A stretch of DNA of 64,000 bases, taken from Bifidobacterium sp. (GTDB lineage Bacteria; Actinomycetota; Actinomycetes; Actinomycetales; Bifidobacteriaceae). Location: NCBI RefSeq assembly GCF_022647885.1, contig NZ_JALCLM010000001.1, forward strand, positions 682,001 through 746,000, read 5' to 3'. Shown here piece after piece: positions 18,569-29,106 of the stretch (position 1 is its first letter; each line of letters opens with the position of its first letter). The notes beneath the pieces are model-generated. The model did no database searches. It saw nothing but the letters and a program-made list of their open reading frames with translations, and was not told the DNA's origin. A program made the position numbers and the translations under genes.

Positions 18569-21439
18569 GTGCCCACAGAACAGAATAACGGCCTGAGTAA
18601 GACTGAGGTCGAAACCACAAGCAGTAGTCAGCTCGTAGGTGAGCAGATTTCAAGGGCTGACCAGAGCGTTTCCCATGCAGACGGCGCTGAGCAACACGAA
18701 GCTAGTCCCAAGCGACGCCGCACAGGACGTCGAGTGGTGCGAGTCGCTGGTGCTGCCGGCGCTGACGTGCCCGTCAAAATTGAAAATAGCCAAACTCCTG
18801 AGACGAATCATGATTCGCATGCTGAGCATATTGCACATGCACGGCAGTCCAACCAGGAGATTGTCGACGCAGCGTCACAGCAATCTGAGAATGTCTCGTC
18901 TGCGCCTAGTCGCCATAACAATCGTCGTGAGCACTCTGCAACAGGTACAAATTCGCGCCAGCGAGCTGCTAAATCCAGCGCAATAACTGCCCCTGTTGTT
19001 AATGACACCGTCGAATTTGAAGAGCCTAAGGTGAAGAGCCGGAAAACGACTACTCGTACTCTCAGCACAGCAGGTGAAGACGATCAGCGCCGCGCCAGTG
19101 TTAAGCAAGAGCGTAGTGAACGGGCTGCCAAGGCTGTAGATTCAATTCGCTTCTTGCAGGTGGATACCACGCATGCAGCGCCGGCGACAACGCAGCAGCC
19201 CCTGCATAACAAACCTATGACTTCCTTGCTGTTCCAGGAACCAGTGCTGCCCGTTACGTCGAAACCTTCAAATACCAGCCATGACGAGGAGTCTGGTGAT
19301 GAAGACAACTCTCGACGTTCAACGACCAAGCGCGGCAAGAACCAGCGTCGTCAGGAAACGGTTATTGAACTCATTGAGCACGGTAATCAACGCAATCATG
19401 ATTCGAATGATTCTCGAGATGCCGATTCCACGCGGAGTTCGGATGATGATCACGCAGGTCGTTCACGTCGGTCTCGCAGAATGAATGCACTAGAACGTCG
19501 TGCTGCTGCTGAGGTCGGACAGATTGAAGACGACCTCGAATTCGATGAAATTCCCTATGATCCGATAGATGATGACGTTCAGAGCATGAAGAGCTCTCGG
19601 CGATCACGCTCACGGATATCAGATTCCGAAGAATCAACCAACCGCCGTGAGCGAGTTGAAGACTCAGAGCCGGAAGAGGAGCATGCTGAGGGCAGAAGAC
19701 ATCGCTCAATCATTCGAGAGAACGATGATGATGACAATGATTCGACAGTAACTCGTCGTCGCCGTCGTCGTCGTGGAGGGGCGAAGGCTTCGGAAGAAGA
19801 AGTCTCTGAGCAAAGCAGTTCTAAGCGTTCGCGTAAACAGCAATACATTGATGAAATTACCAACATCGAAGGATCCACTCGACTAGAAGCGAAGAGACAG
19901 CGTCGTCGGGATAACCGCAGAGATCGTTCGCGTCAGACGCAACTTATTGAGCAGGATTTCTTAGCACGTCGCGAAAACGTCAATCGCATCATGGTAGTGC
20001 GTGAAAAAGAACAGCACACACAGATTTCCGTTGTTGAAGATGACATTCTGGTGGAGCACTACGTTTCTGATATCCAAGAAGTGGCCACAGTAGGCAACAT
20101 CTATCTCGGTCGCGTGCAGAATGTGCTGCCAAGTATGGAAGCAGCATTCGTAGATATTGGTCAAGCACGTAACGGTGTGTTGTACGCCGGAGAGGTGAAC
20201 TGGGATAGTGCCAGACTTGATGGCCAACCTAGGCGTATCGAACTCGCATTCAAGTCAGGGGATCCTGTGCTGGTCCAAGTCACCAAAGACCCCATCGGTC
20301 ATAAAGGTGCGCGACTGACTTCTCAGGTAACTCTGGCTGGGCGTTTTCTGGTATTGGTGCCATCCGGTGGAATGACTGGTGTTAGCCGAAAGTTGTCTGA
20401 GCATGAGCGTTCTCGCCTTAAAGGCATCGTCACCAAGATCGCGCCGAAAGATATGGGTGTGATTATTCGCACGGCAGCAGATCACGCCAGTGAGGAAGCC
20501 ATTACCAAGGATCTTGAGAATCTCGTTCGGCAGTGGGAAAACGTTGAGAAGAAGCGCGATTCGGCGAAGCATCATAAGAAACCCAAACTTCTTAAGGGTG
20601 AACCTGATGTAGCAATCCGCGTGGTGCGTGACATCTTCAACGATGATTTTAACGAGTTGATTGTCGAAGGTGAGCAAGTCTACGAGCGTATCAGTGAATA
20701 TCTAGATTCAATGGCTCCTGATCTACGGCAAAAGCTCAACAAATGGGATCCTGCCGATCACGAGGGTTCAGACGTGTTTGACCGCTGGCAAATTGACGGG
20801 CAGCTACGCAAGGGCATGGAACGCCAGGTATATCTGCCAAGCGGAGGCTCTTTGGTGATTGATCGTACTGAGGCTATGACCACAATTGATGTCAACACAG
20901 GTCGCTTTATTGGTAAGGGTAAATCGCTAGAGGAAACAGTTACACGTTGCAATCTCGAAGCCTCAGAGGAAATCGCTCGACAACTCAGGTTGAGAGACAT
21001 CGGTGGCATGGTCATGATCGATTATGTTGATATGGTGATGCAAGCCAACCGCGATCTGGTGTTGCGGCGTTTGGTGGAATGTCTTGCCAGAGATCGAACG
21101 AAGCATCAAGTTGCTGAAGTGACCTCTCTGGGGTTAGTACAGATGACTCGTAAGCGCGTTGGGCAAGGGCTGGTTGAAGCTTTCTCAGAGGAATGCCCAA
21201 CATGTAAGGGACGTGGTTTCATTCTTCATGATGAACCGACGATTTCAGCGTCATATGACGATCCTTATGCAGTTAAGGGTGGTGATCCCTTCGTTAAATC
21301 TGTGCCTAAGCATCATGCACAGCCGAAGGAGAGCGCAGCACCAAAGGGTTCATCCCCCGATGTTAAGGCCAAGTTAGCGAAGATTGCTGCTGCCGCTGGT
21401 GCAGCCACCGTTCAGTCAGCATCAGAGGATACCGACTGA
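18569..21439 (+). CDS. rne: Ribonuclease E/G with long disordered N-terminus
   Basis: Endoribonuclease for mRNA decay and rRNA processing, about 956 residues. The first ~490 residues are low-complexity (Ser, Arg, Asp, Glu, RRRRRR runs), a likely RNA- and partner-binding scaffold. Then come the S1 domain (GNIYLGRVQNVLPSMEAAF, ~residue 506), the catalytic DNase I-like part with Asp in DVNTG (~774) and DYVD (~818), and the Zn-link CPTCKG (~875). The start GTG at 18569 is preceded by AGGAG; the upstream TTG at 18545 is not. Unlike the E. coli enzyme, the scaffold is N-terminal. Confidence 0.93.
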   Translation: MPTEQNNGLSKTEVETTSSSQLVGEQISRADQSVSHADGAEQHEASPKRRRTGRRVVRVAGAAGADVPVKIENSQTPETNHDSHAEHIAHARQSNQEIVDAASQQSENVSSAPSRHNNRREHSATGTNSRQRAAKSSAITAPVVNDTVEFEEPKVKSRKTTTRTLSTAGEDDQRRASVKQERSERAAKAVDSIRFLQVDTTHAAPATTQQPLHNKPMTSLLFQEPVLPVTSKPSNTSHDEESGDEDNSRRSTTKRGKNQRRQETVIELIEHGNQRNHDSNDSRDADSTRSSDDDHAGRSRRSRRMNALERRAAAEVGQIEDDLEFDEIPYDPIDDDVQSMKSSRRSRSRISDSEESTNRRERVEDSEPEEEHAEGRRHRSIIRENDDDDNDSTVTRRRRRRRGGAKASEEEVSEQSSSKRSRKQQYIDEITNIEGSTRLEAKRQRRRDNRRDRSRQTQLIEQDFLARRENVNRIMVVREKEQHTQISVVEDDILVEHYVSDIQEVATVGNIYLGRVQNVLPSMEAAFVDIGQARNGVLYAGEVNWDSARLDGQPRRIELAFKSGDPVLVQVTKDPIGHKGARLTSQVTLAGRFLVLVPSGGMTGVSRKLSEHERSRLKGIVTKIAPKDMGVIIRTAADHASEEAITKDLENLVRQWENVEKKRDSAKHHKKPKLLKGEPDVAIRVVRDIFNDDFNELIVEGEQVYERISEYLDSMAPDLRQKLNKWDPADHEGSDVFDRWQIDGQLRKGMERQVYLPSGGSLVIDRTEAMTTIDVNTGRFIGKGKSLEETVTRCNLEASEEIARQLRLRDIGGMVMIDYVDMVMQANRDLVLRRLVECLARDRTKHQVAEVTSLGLVQMTRKRVGQGLVEAFSEECPTCKGRGFILHDEPTISASYDDPYAVKGGDPFVKSVPKHHAQPKESAAPKGSSPDVKAKLAKIAAAAGAATVQSASEDTD

Positions 21440-21543
21440 ACCGTAGTCAGACGAGTTTATGAGATTGCTGCTCCAACACAACTATCCAGGTGAAGCAGCT
21501 TTCTCACAGTGAGTGGATTTAGGCTCACCGAATATGCATGGAC

Positions 21544-21573
21544 TTGACGAAATTCTATGCATGCGTGTATGTT
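21544..21573 (+). promoter_or_regulatory. Probable rplU-rpmA promoter
   Basis: TTGACG (21544-21549) and TATGTT (21568-21573) are 18 bases apart, about 85 bases before the rplU start. The rest of the 219-base gap has no gene and would form a leader. Confidence 0.4.
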
Positions 21574-21658
21574 GGATAGTCGGTGTCTAGCCATGTCTTT
21601 CATCATGTCAGGATGCTAGACCAAGAAGCAGCTTTAAGAACACAGGCAAGGTAGGGCT

Positions 21659-21967
21659 ATGTACGCGATTGTGAAGGCCGGTGGCCATCAGGAAAAGGTT
21701 GAGGTCGGGGACGTTATCAGCGTCAATCGTCTCGACAACAAGAACGGTGAGACCGTCGAATTCCCGGTCGCGCTGGTAGTTGACGGTGCCAAGGTGACGG
21801 TTGCCGCGAAAGATCTCGCCAAGATTTCAGTCAAGGCAGAGGTTGTGGATGATGAGGCCAAGGGTCCCAAGATTCACATTCAAAAGTTTAAGAACAAGAC
21901 TGGTGTTGCTCGTAAGCAGGGTCATCGCCAGAAGCTGACAGTCGTCAAGATCACGGCGATTGCCTGA
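21659..21967 (+). CDS. rplU: 50S ribosomal protein L21
   Basis: Structural protein of the large subunit that contacts 23S rRNA. At 102 residues it is full length, starting [18 protein letters not shown] and ending with the basic [11 protein letters not shown] segment typical of L21. rpmA follows 27 bases later, the near-universal rplU-rpmA operon. Codon use is strongly biased to the preferred set, as expected for a highly expressed gene. Confidence 0.97.
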   Translation: MYAIVKAGGHQEKVEVGDVISVNRLDNKNGETVEFPVALVVDGAKVTVAAKDLAKISVKAEVVDDEAKGPKIHIQKFKNKTGVARKQGHRQKLTVVKITAIA

Positions 21968-21994
21968 TAACAGACTTTCCGGAAAGGAACAGAC

Positions 21995-22246
21995 ATGGCA
22001 CATAAGAAGGGCGCTTCCGCTTCTCGTAACGGTCGCGATTCAAATGCTCAGTACCTCGGTGTGAAGAAGTTCGGCGGCGAGTCTGTTGTGGCCGGCAACA
22101 TCATCGTGCGTCAGCGTGGAACCAACTTCCACCCAGGTCAGAATGTCGGCATCGGCAAAGACCACACACTTTTTGCTTTGACTGATGGTAGCGTGCAATT
22201 CGGCGTACGTCGCGACCGCAAGGTTGTGGATGTCGTTTCCGCCTGA
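21995..22246 (+). CDS. rpmA: 50S ribosomal protein L27
   Basis: Large-subunit protein whose N-terminus reaches the peptidyl transferase centre. At 83 residues it starts [15 protein letters not shown] after Met, with no N-terminal extension of the kind cleaved in Firmicutes. GGAAAGGA precedes the ATG. A terminator hairpin follows directly. Confidence 0.97.
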   Translation: MAHKKGASASRNGRDSNAQYLGVKKFGGESVVAGNIIVRQRGTNFHPGQNVGIGKDHTLFALTDGSVQFGVRRDRKVVDVVSA

Positions 22247-22264
22247 ATCACAGTTTTAGCTTGG

Positions 22265-22299
22265 CAAGCCGCGCCCGCAAAGGACGCGGCTTGTTTGTT
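22265..22299 (+). terminator. Terminator after rpmA
   Basis: CAAGCCGCG (22265-22273) pairs with CGCGGCTTG (22285-22293), followed by TTTGTTT. A classic intrinsic terminator separating the ribosomal operon from obg. Confidence 0.85.
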
Positions 22300-22416
22300 T
22301 CTCAGATAGTCGTAAGTGTGCAAAGTCAGACGCGACACGCTGAAAGAACACGCTTTGCGTGAGGAACGGCACACTTCTCATAACTGTCACGCATTGTTTC
22401 AGTAAGGTACATAAAT

Positions 22417-24141
22417 ATGAGTGCATTTGTTGACCGGGTGACGGTCCATGTTCGTGGTGGCGACGGTGGTAATGGCGCATCCTCGATTCGTCGTGAAAAA
22501 TACAAGCCCCTAGCAGGTCCCGACGGCGGTAACGGTGGCGACGGTGGTTCCATAATATTCGTCGCTGACTCTAATGCCACAAGCCTGTTGGACTACCGTT
22601 TCTTACCTCATCGTTCAGCAGATTCTGGCACGATGGGACTTGGCGGAGATAAAGATGGTAGTAAAGGGGAAGATGTATTACTACCAGTGCCGGTTGGGAC
22701 TGTCATTTTTGATGCTCAGGAAGCGAAACGTGGCAAGGGTGATAAAGCTGCAAAACCATTGGTTGATTTGCGACACCCCGGCGAGCAATTCATAGCAGCA
22801 CATGGTGGCAATGGTGGCCTTGGCAATAGAGCTTTAGCAAATCGCACCAGAAGAGCTCCTGGATTTGCTCTGCTTGGCGAGCCAGGGGAGGAACGTGACG
22901 TACTACTTGAACTCAAATCTATTGCGGATGTCGCACTAGTAGGCTTCCCGAGTGCCGGAAAATCGAGTTTGATCGCTGCCATGAGCTCTGCGAAACCTAA
23001 AATCGCAGATTATCCTTTTACCACTTTGGTACCTAATCTCGGCGTAGTCGAAGCAGGCGATGGACGTTTCACCATAGCTGATGTGCCTGGGCTGATTCCT
23101 GGCGCTTCACAAGGTAAGGGTCTAGGGCTCGAATTCCTCAGGCACATTGAGCGTACCGAAATTATTGCGCATGTGATCGACTGTGCCACGCTTGAGCCAG
23201 ATCGTGACCCCATAGCTGATTACCATGCGTTGGAGCAGGAATTGGCTGCTTACGCCGAAGCGTTGGATTTGCCACTAGGAGTTATCCCTATTGCTGAGCG
23301 TCCACGTATTGTGGTGCTGAACAAATGTGATATTCCCGAGGCCAAGGAATTGGCTGAATTTGTTCGCCCAGAATTTGAGTCGCTAGGTTTGCGTGTATTT
23401 GAAGTCTCAACAGCTTCACATGAAGGACTTAAAGAACTCCGTTATGCTTTGGCTGAGTTGGTTTCGCAGCTGCGTTTCAAGCTTGCTGAGCAAGAAAGTG
23501 AACAGGATCAAGAGCGTGTGGTTATTCGGCCACTTGAGACTGGGCGTCCACGACGTCGGAATGACGAAAGTGGTTTTGCTTCAGAGTTTTCGGTGGAACG
23601 TGAACAGGATCGCAATGGCAATCACTGGTTCATCGTCACAGGCACGAAACCAGAGCGTTGGGTGATGCAGACTAACTTCGACAATGATGAGGCTGTCGGA
23701 TATCTTGGCGACCGTCTAGCGAAGCTGGGAGTCGAGGATGCTTTGCGTCGAGCTGGCGCTCATCCAGGAGACGAAGTACATATCGGACGCGGTAAGAATG
23801 CTGTTGAGTTTGATTGGGATCCCACTATTATTGCGGGCGCGGAGATGCTGGATGGTGAGCCAATGGTTTCACGCGGCAAAGATCTGCGTTTGCTTGATCA
23901 AGATGGACGAGCACGCAGACGTAGCAATACTGAGCGTCGTGAGCAATATCACGAGATGATGGATGCCCGACAAGCAGTTCGCGATGCGATGATGGTTGAG
24001 CGTAAAGCAGGGCATTGGGCCGATCCAACTGTGGTTGACGATCCAGAAGGCAAGCACTTCGGTCTTAAACGAGTCTCACATACACCAGAAGATGCCAATC
24101 AGGAAGAGTCAGAGTCAGAGTCGGGGAACACTGAAGACTGA
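22417..24141 (+). CDS. obg: Obg family GTPase
   Basis: Essential ribosome-assembly and stress GTPase, 574 residues. It has the glycine-rich Obg fold at the N-terminus ([10 protein letters not shown] and several GGNGG repeats), a G domain with G1 GFPSAGKSS (~residue 176), G3 DVPGLI and G4 NKCD, then the C-terminal OCT domain and an acidic tail of about 100 residues. Full Obg architecture with OCT is normal for Gram-positives. It has its own upstream region of 170 bases and is followed by proB. Confidence 0.96.
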   Translation: MSAFVDRVTVHVRGGDGGNGASSIRREKYKPLAGPDGGNGGDGGSIIFVADSNATSLLDYRFLPHRSADSGTMGLGGDKDGSKGEDVLLPVPVGTVIFDAQEAKRGKGDKAAKPLVDLRHPGEQFIAAHGGNGGLGNRALANRTRRAPGFALLGEPGEERDVLLELKSIADVALVGFPSAGKSSLIAAMSSAKPKIADYPFTTLVPNLGVVEAGDGRFTIADVPGLIPGASQGKGLGLEFLRHIERTEIIAHVIDCATLEPDRDPIADYHALEQELAAYAEALDLPLGVIPIAERPRIVVLNKCDIPEAKELAEFVRPEFESLGLRVFEVSTASHEGLKELRYALAELVSQLRFKLAEQESEQDQERVVIRPLETGRPRRRNDESGFASEFSVEREQDRNGNHWFIVTGTKPERWVMQTNFDNDEAVGYLGDRLAKLGVEDALRRAGAHPGDEVHIGRGKNAVEFDWDPTIIAGAEMLDGEPMVSRGKDLRLLDQDGRARRRSNTERREQYHEMMDARQAVRDAMMVERKAGHWADPTVVDDPEGKHFGLKRVSHTPEDANQEESESESGNTED

Positions 24142-24204
24142 CTCAACTGACAGCAATACTTAGCCAAGTATTGAAAGATTGGTGTATTTAGGAAGGGATG
24201 CGTC

Positions 24205-25338
24205 ATGTCAACACCATCACAGCAGCAGGTGCGTTCGCGCATAGCTCAGGCTCGTACCGTGGTGGTTAAGGTTGGTTCTAGCTCGTTGACTACATCAAGC
24301 GGACATCTGGATGTGCAACGTCTCAGCAAGTTGGTCGGAGCTTTATCTCAGATGTCAGCGATGGGCGCTCGTATAGTACTAGTTTCTTCAGGTGCTATCG
24401 CTGCAGGCTTTGGTCCATTGGGCTTCGATTCTCGACCAAGTGACGTGGCTACTCAACAGGCAGCAGCTTCTGTGGGACAGGGGTTGCTCATGGCGCACTA
24501 TGAGGCTGCTTTCGGTCGCTTCGGGATTCGCGTCGGACAGATATTAATTACTGCGCAAGACACTATACGAGCAGCGCAATACCGCAATGCTCAACGCACC
24601 TTGGAACGTTTGCTTGAGTTGTCAGTAGTGCCGATTGTCAACGAGAATGATGCGCTTGCGAGCAATGAGATTCGCTTTGGTGACAACGATAGACTTTCCG
24701 CATTGGTAGCCAATATTGTTCGTGCAGATGCTCTGGTACTCCTCACAGATGTAGATGGGCTGTACACTGCGCCACCCTCTCGTGCGGATGCTCAGCACAT
24801 ATCTTATGTTCCTGATGTGCTCAGTGCGCTTGACAACATAGAAGTTGGCGGCTCGGGCTCGCATGTGGGCACTGGTGGCATGATTACTAAGCTCGAAGCA
24901 GTCCACGTGGCGACAGCATCTGGTATCCCTGCCGTATTAACGTGTGCAGATAATGCTGGTCCTGCCATGTCAGGCGATCCAGTCGGCACAGTATTTGCTC
25001 CCGTAAAGCGACGTGGTTCATCAAGGCGACTATGGATTGCCTTCGCTGCAGCACCACGAGGGGACCTCATAGTTGATGAGGGAGCTGCACAGGCGATTCA
25101 GGCTGGCCGTGCCAGCCTCCTTGCCGCAGGTGTAGTCGGTGTGGATGGAGAGTTTTCTGCAGGTGATCCGGTGTGGATTAGCAACGAGCAGGGAGACCAT
25201 CTCGCTAAAGGATTGTCGGGATTCGACTCAGAGGAAATACCGCAGATGCTCGGTGCTAACAGCTCACAATTGCGTAAAGCATTAGGTGATGTGTATGCCC
25301 ATCCATTGGTACACAGGGATGATTTGGTATTGGTGTAG
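24205..25338 (+). CDS. proB: Glutamate 5-kinase
   Basis: Phosphorylates glutamate in the first step of proline synthesis. The amino acid kinase domain carries [11 protein letters not shown] and VPIVNENDA, and a C-terminal PUA domain follows from about residue 285 ([14 protein letters not shown]). Length is 377, as usual for the PUA-containing form. AGGAAGGGATG lies before the start. obg-proB adjacency is common in Actinobacteria. proA is not in the window. Confidence 0.95.
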   Translation: MSTPSQQQVRSRIAQARTVVVKVGSSSLTTSSGHLDVQRLSKLVGALSQMSAMGARIVLVSSGAIAAGFGPLGFDSRPSDVATQQAAASVGQGLLMAHYEAAFGRFGIRVGQILITAQDTIRAAQYRNAQRTLERLLELSVVPIVNENDALASNEIRFGDNDRLSALVANIVRADALVLLTDVDGLYTAPPSRADAQHISYVPDVLSALDNIEVGGSGSHVGTGGMITKLEAVHVATASGIPAVLTCADNAGPAMSGDPVGTVFAPVKRRGSSRRLWIAFAAAPRGDLIVDEGAAQAIQAGRASLLAAGVVGVDGEFSAGDPVWISNEQGDHLAKGLSGFDSEEIPQMLGANSSQLRKALGDVYAHPLVHRDDLVLV

Positions 25339-25412
25339 TTGGTGTAACACTCTTATGCGATGTATCGAACACGCTGAGGCTGTTTTCCCATGCTGGCGTT
25401 AGAGTGTTAGCC

Positions 25413-26633
25413 ATGAGCATGGCATCATGGCAAAACCTTAGTGACCGTATCAACATTGTTTCCCCTAGCGCTACTTTGGCCGTCGATTCGAAGGCAAAAG
25501 CAATGAAGGCATCTGGGGTTGATGTGATTGGTTTTGGCGCAGGCGAACCGAATTTCCCAACTCCTCAAAATATTGTGAATGTTGCAGCTGCAGCATGTCT
25601 CGATCCGAAAAATCATCGGTATACACCGACTGCTGGGTTACCGGAACTACGAGAAGCAATCGCTACTAAAACCCTGCGTGATTCGGGATATCAGGTTGAT
25701 GCTGATCAAGTTGTTGTTACTAATGGCGGCAAACAAGCCGTGTACGAAGTATTTCAGATTCTCCTCAACGATGGCGATGAAGTCATTATTCCAGCGCCGT
25801 TCTGGACTAGTTACCCAGAAGTAGTGAAGTTGGCCGGAGGGAATCCAGTCGAAGTATTCTCTGGCCACGAGCAAGGATTCGTGCCTACTGTGGAACAGTT
25901 GGAACGGGCACGCACCAACCGTACTAAGGCTATTATTCTCAATTCACCTTCTAACCCGACAGGTGCTGTATGGAGCGAAGAATTGGTGCGAGAGGTCGGT
26001 CAATGGGCGCTTGAGAATCACCTGTGGGTGATTTCCGATGAAATATATGAACATTTAACCTATGACGGGGTGCATACCTCATATGTGGGTGCATTACTCC
26101 CAGCAATCCGTGAGCAGCTCATTGTGTTAAACGGTGTTGCCAAGACTTATGCAATGACCGGCTGGCGAGTTGGCTGGATGGTTGCTCCACACGAGCTTGC
26201 TAAAGCGGCTTCGAAGCTACAAGGTCATATGACGTCGAACGTATCCAATGTTTCCCAGCGCGCGGCACTCTGCGCAGTTGCAGGTCCTTTGGATGAAGTA
26301 GCTCATATGCGAGAAGCTTTTGATATTCGTAGAAAAGCAATTTCATCGGCATTGAACGCCATTCCAGGGGTGTCATGTCCCGTTCCGCAAGGGGCGTTCT
26401 ATGCATTCCCTAACGTTGAAGCCTTACTGAATAAGCCACTGGGTCCACAAGGGAGCGTCGCTACGTCATCTGCTGAGTTAGCGGCGCTACTGCTTACTGA
26501 AGCACATATTGCTGCAGTGCCCGGTGAAGCATTCGGCGCTCCAGGATACCTGCGTTTCTCCTATGCCTTGGCTGATGAGGATTTGGCAAAGGGAATGCAG
26601 CGGATGCATGATTGGGTGCTCGCTCAGCAATAA
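25413..26633 (+). CDS. aspC: Aspartate aminotransferase, class I/II
   Basis: PLP-dependent aminotransferase moving amino groups between aspartate and 2-oxoglutarate. It has the Ib subgroup features: [11 protein letters not shown] near the N-terminus, SPSNPTG, and the PLP lysine in [15 protein letters not shown] (~K245), with a C-terminal RFSYA arginine. About 406 residues. The start may be ATG 25413 or ATG 25419. The substrate could extend to prephenate in some Ib enzymes, so 'aspartate' is by family. Confidence 0.9.
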   Translation: MSMASWQNLSDRINIVSPSATLAVDSKAKAMKASGVDVIGFGAGEPNFPTPQNIVNVAAAACLDPKNHRYTPTAGLPELREAIATKTLRDSGYQVDADQVVVTNGGKQAVYEVFQILLNDGDEVIIPAPFWTSYPEVVKLAGGNPVEVFSGHEQGFVPTVEQLERARTNRTKAIILNSPSNPTGAVWSEELVREVGQWALENHLWVISDEIYEHLTYDGVHTSYVGALLPAIREQLIVLNGVAKTYAMTGWRVGWMVAPHELAKAASKLQGHMTSNVSNVSQRAALCAVAGPLDEVAHMREAFDIRRKAISSALNAIPGVSCPVPQGAFYAFPNVEALLNKPLGPQGSVATSSAELAALLLTEAHIAAVPGEAFGAPGYLRFSYALADEDLAKGMQRMHDWVLAQQ

Positions 26634-26882
26634 TCAGTTTGAGTTGGTTAGGCCATTGTTTAGCGGTGTAGTGCTGAGCTATGGCGTGTTGTGCCCGTGG
26701 GTGTTGCCAGTAGATGCTCGTATTTTATAGAGCAATCGTCCATAGTGAGAGCAATATACAACTCGCGTATGCGACTGAGTGGACGAATTCACTCTGTCAC
26801 GCTAGACTGTTCACTTGGCGGTTTTGCCCAGAGTTGTGAAGCCGATTTCGTGAGATGCGAGTAACATGGGCAAAGTTCTCCT
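26634..26882 (+). other. Intergenic region before tRNA-Trp
   Basis: A 249-base gap with no convincing ORF. GTGGAC and TAGACT, 18 bases apart near 26781-26810, could be the promoter for the tRNA-Trp-secE-nusG unit. A weak TGCTC/GAGCA hairpin near 26715-26735 could end the aspC transcript. Neither is strong. Confidence 0.3.
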
Positions 26883-26955
26883 AGGGAAGTGGCGCAATTG
26901 GTAGCGCAACGGTCTCCAAAACCGTAGGTTGTGGGTTCGAGTCCCGCCTTCCCTG
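26883..26955 (+). tRNA. tRNA-Trp (anticodon CCA)
   Basis: A full cloverleaf: acceptor AGGGAAG with CTTCCCT, anticodon loop CTCCAAA between ACGGT and ACCGT, and a T-loop GTTCGAGTC. The discriminator is G and CCA is encoded at 26956-26958. It lies just upstream of secE, the usual actinobacterial position. Confidence 0.97.
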
Positions 26956-26990
26956 CCAATGGATTGGCCACCAGCAAGCAAAGGACAGAT

Positions 26991-27221
26991 ATGGCGAAGG
27001 CAACTGGGTCCGATGATAAGTCACTCAAGCCGAACTTCTTTATGCGCATCGGTCTGTTCATTAAGCAGATTATTGATGAGCTTCGTAAGGTGGTTACTCC
27101 GACCCGTAAAGAGCTGCTGCTCTGGTCTGTCGCTGTGTTCATCTTTGTGGTTCTGCTGATGTTATTTGTTACCGGCATGGACTTTGGATTAGGCAAGCTA
27201 GTCCTGTGGCTGTTCGGATGA
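26991..27221 (+). CDS. secE: Preprotein translocase subunit SecE
   Basis: A small single-span membrane subunit of the SecYEG channel, 76 residues. The conserved amphipathic FIKQIIDELRKVVTPTRKE segment is followed by one hydrophobic helix. The start ATG at 26991 has AAAGGACAG upstream; longer frames reach back into the tRNA and are not real. nusG follows after 29 bases. Confidence 0.95.
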   Translation: MAKATGSDDKSLKPNFFMRIGLFIKQIIDELRKVVTPTRKELLLWSVAVFIFVVLLMLFVTGMDFGLGKLVLWLFG

Positions 27222-27250
27222 TATGCGATTTGTGCAAAGGGATTTAGATA

Positions 27251-28228
27251 ATGACTGATGATCAGAATGTAGACGATACGGCTGTAGACAGCGCCGATAT
27301 TGACGGCTCGGCTGTCGATAGTGCAGCTGTTGATGATGCAGTTGTAGGCAGCGTAGAGGTAGATACAACAGATGTAGAAAACGCTGCGCCAGTCGCTGAT
27401 GAAGAACTTAATGATGCCACACAGGTTGAAGCGGGGTTAGCGCTGTCTGAGGAACCGACACCAGATCAAGATGCATTAGGTGAGCTCAGTGATTCTGCTT
27501 CAAGCGAGGCATCTCTCAGTGAGAGTGATGAAGATGCATCATCCTCTGCACAATCCGAGGGCGAGACATCTGAAGATTCGGCAGATGATGAGGCTTCTGA
27601 TGAAGCTGAAGACGCAGGACAGGTTGCAGTAAAAGCTTTTTCTAAGCAATTACGCACCCTCGAAGGTAAATGGTACGTTCTGCACACATACTCTGGTTAT
27701 GAGAAGCGTGTCAAGGCAAACGTCGATTCCCGTGTTGCCTCTTTCGGTCTTGAAGACAAGATATTTCAGGTTGAAATTCCGATGGAAGAAGTCGAAAAGC
27801 ACACTGACAAGGGTAAAAAGATCGTTACCCGCGTGCGTGTCCCAGGATATGTGTTAATTCGCATGTGGCCTGACGAAGATGCCCGACGCATTGTTCGTGA
27901 AACAGAAGGTGTCACCGGTTTTGTTGGTCCGTCCAAAGAGCCGGCTCCTCTTAGCCGTAAAGAAGTCGTTCAGATGATGGCTCCTATGATTGCTTCCGAA
28001 GCACTCAAAGAGGCAGGGGATAAGCCTGCTGCGGCGAAGAAGCGTCAAGTTGAGGTTTCCTTTGTCATTGGCGATCAGGTCACCGTTATCGACGGCCCAT
28101 TTGCTACTATGCCAGCCGTGGTTTCCGACGTTGAAGCACAAACTCAGAAGCTCACAGTTCTCGTGTCAATTTTTGGCAGGGATACGCCAGTGGAGTTAGG
28201 CTTCGAGCAAGTAGAGAAACTCTCTTAA
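27251..28228 (+). CDS. nusG: Transcription termination/antitermination factor NusG
   Basis: Binds RNA polymerase and couples transcription to translation or Rho. The 325 residues are much longer than the ~180 of E. coli. Residues 1 to ~130 are an acidic, Ala/Ser/Asp/Glu-rich extension with repeated VDS/AVD units, then the NGN domain ([15 protein letters not shown]) and a C-terminal KOW domain ([12 protein letters not shown], ~272). Acidic extensions are known in actinobacterial NusG. It sits in the secE-nusG-rplK-rplA order. Confidence 0.95.
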   Translation: MTDDQNVDDTAVDSADIDGSAVDSAAVDDAVVGSVEVDTTDVENAAPVADEELNDATQVEAGLALSEEPTPDQDALGELSDSASSEASLSESDEDASSSAQSEGETSEDSADDEASDEAEDAGQVAVKAFSKQLRTLEGKWYVLHTYSGYEKRVKANVDSRVASFGLEDKIFQVEIPMEEVEKHTDKGKKIVTRVRVPGYVLIRMWPDEDARRIVRETEGVTGFVGPSKEPAPLSRKEVVQMMAPMIASEALKEAGDKPAAAKKRQVEVSFVIGDQVTVIDGPFATMPAVVSDVEAQTQKLTVLVSIFGRDTPVELGFEQVEKLS

Positions 28229-28317
28229 ACACCTTCCGAGGTGCGTTGTCCGTCGTATGCAGCAGTCGATGTACTTGAAGTACACCTTCCTTTGGCGTGC
28301 GTTGTAGGTGCGACTTG

Positions 28318-28433
28318 CGTTTGTGTAGGGATTATTGAGATAACCCCTACTACTGCGTATTTAGGAAGCTTGATATTCCGCCATTCTGAGCTTGCCCGTA
28401 TACGAGGGCTAATTGAAATTCCCTACACAAACG
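28318..28433. repeat. 115-bp inverted-repeat element, copy 1
   Basis: Bounded by 14-base inverted repeats (CGTTTGTGTAGGGA, 28318-28331, and its complement at 28420-28433). Inside it are ATTCCGCCATT at offset 56 and a GCCC/GGGC hairpin (28394-28409). A second copy with the same layout lies at 49961-50074. The function is unknown. Confidence 0.75.
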
Positions 28434-28608
28434 ACGGCGATAGGTATTGTGTAGACACGGCGATGGTGCCGGTGTGCCTTGTCTCGCGTATTTGGCATAA
28501 TAAGAAAGCTTGTGACTGGCGGAGTTTTCGCCGTCGCAGAAGAACTATCAGTTGCGGGAGGAAGCAGCGCTTCCGTTCGCACCGCTTCACAGAAAGAAGA
28601 ACCAGAAT

Positions 28609-29040
28609 ATGGCTCCTAAGAAGAAAGTCTCAGCGCTGATCAAGCTCGAGATTCAGGCAGGTAAGGCCAATCCGGCCCCGCCACTGGGTCCTGCTTTGGG
28701 TTCACATGGCGTAAACATCATGGACTTCTGCAAGGCATACAACGATGCCACGAAGGACAAGATGGGCCAGGTTGTGCCTGTTGAGATCACCGTTTTTGAA
28801 GATCGTTCCTTCACCTTTATCCTCAAGACTCCTCCAGCAGCTGATTTGCTTCGTAAAGCTGCAGGCGTTTCCAAGGGCGCGGGAAATCCGCTGACCACTA
28901 AGGTCGGTTCCGTTACCAAGGCACAGGTCAGAGAGATCGCAGAGATCAAGATGCCTGATTTGTCTGCGCGCGACGTAGAAGCCGGAATGAAGATCATCGA
29001 GGGCTCAGCCCGCTCGATGGGAATCACCGTAACCGACTGA
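28609..29040 (+). CDS. rplK: 50S ribosomal protein L11
   Basis: Forms the GTPase-associated stalk base with 23S rRNA and is the target of thiopeptide antibiotics. The 143 residues include the N-terminal proline-rich [17 protein letters not shown] and the C-terminal RNA-binding domain. The start is MAPKKKV at 28609; the open frame upstream is not coding. It is separated from nusG by about 380 bases holding a repeat element and presumably its own promoter. Confidence 0.97.
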   Translation: MAPKKKVSALIKLEIQAGKANPAPPLGPALGSHGVNIMDFCKAYNDATKDKMGQVVPVEITVFEDRSFTFILKTPPAADLLRKAAGVSKGAGNPLTTKVGSVTKAQVREIAEIKMPDLSARDVEAGMKIIEGSARSMGITVTD

Positions 29041-29106
29041 ATTTATTCGTAATGAGCGGAAGGGCAAACGCTTGCCCGCACCGCGACTGCTGAATAGGAG
29101 AAGCAG

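Noticed and set aside
28241-28639. A 132-codon ORF between nusG and rplK
   Set aside because: It runs through the repeat element and into the start of rplK in another frame, with no ribosome site and unusual composition.
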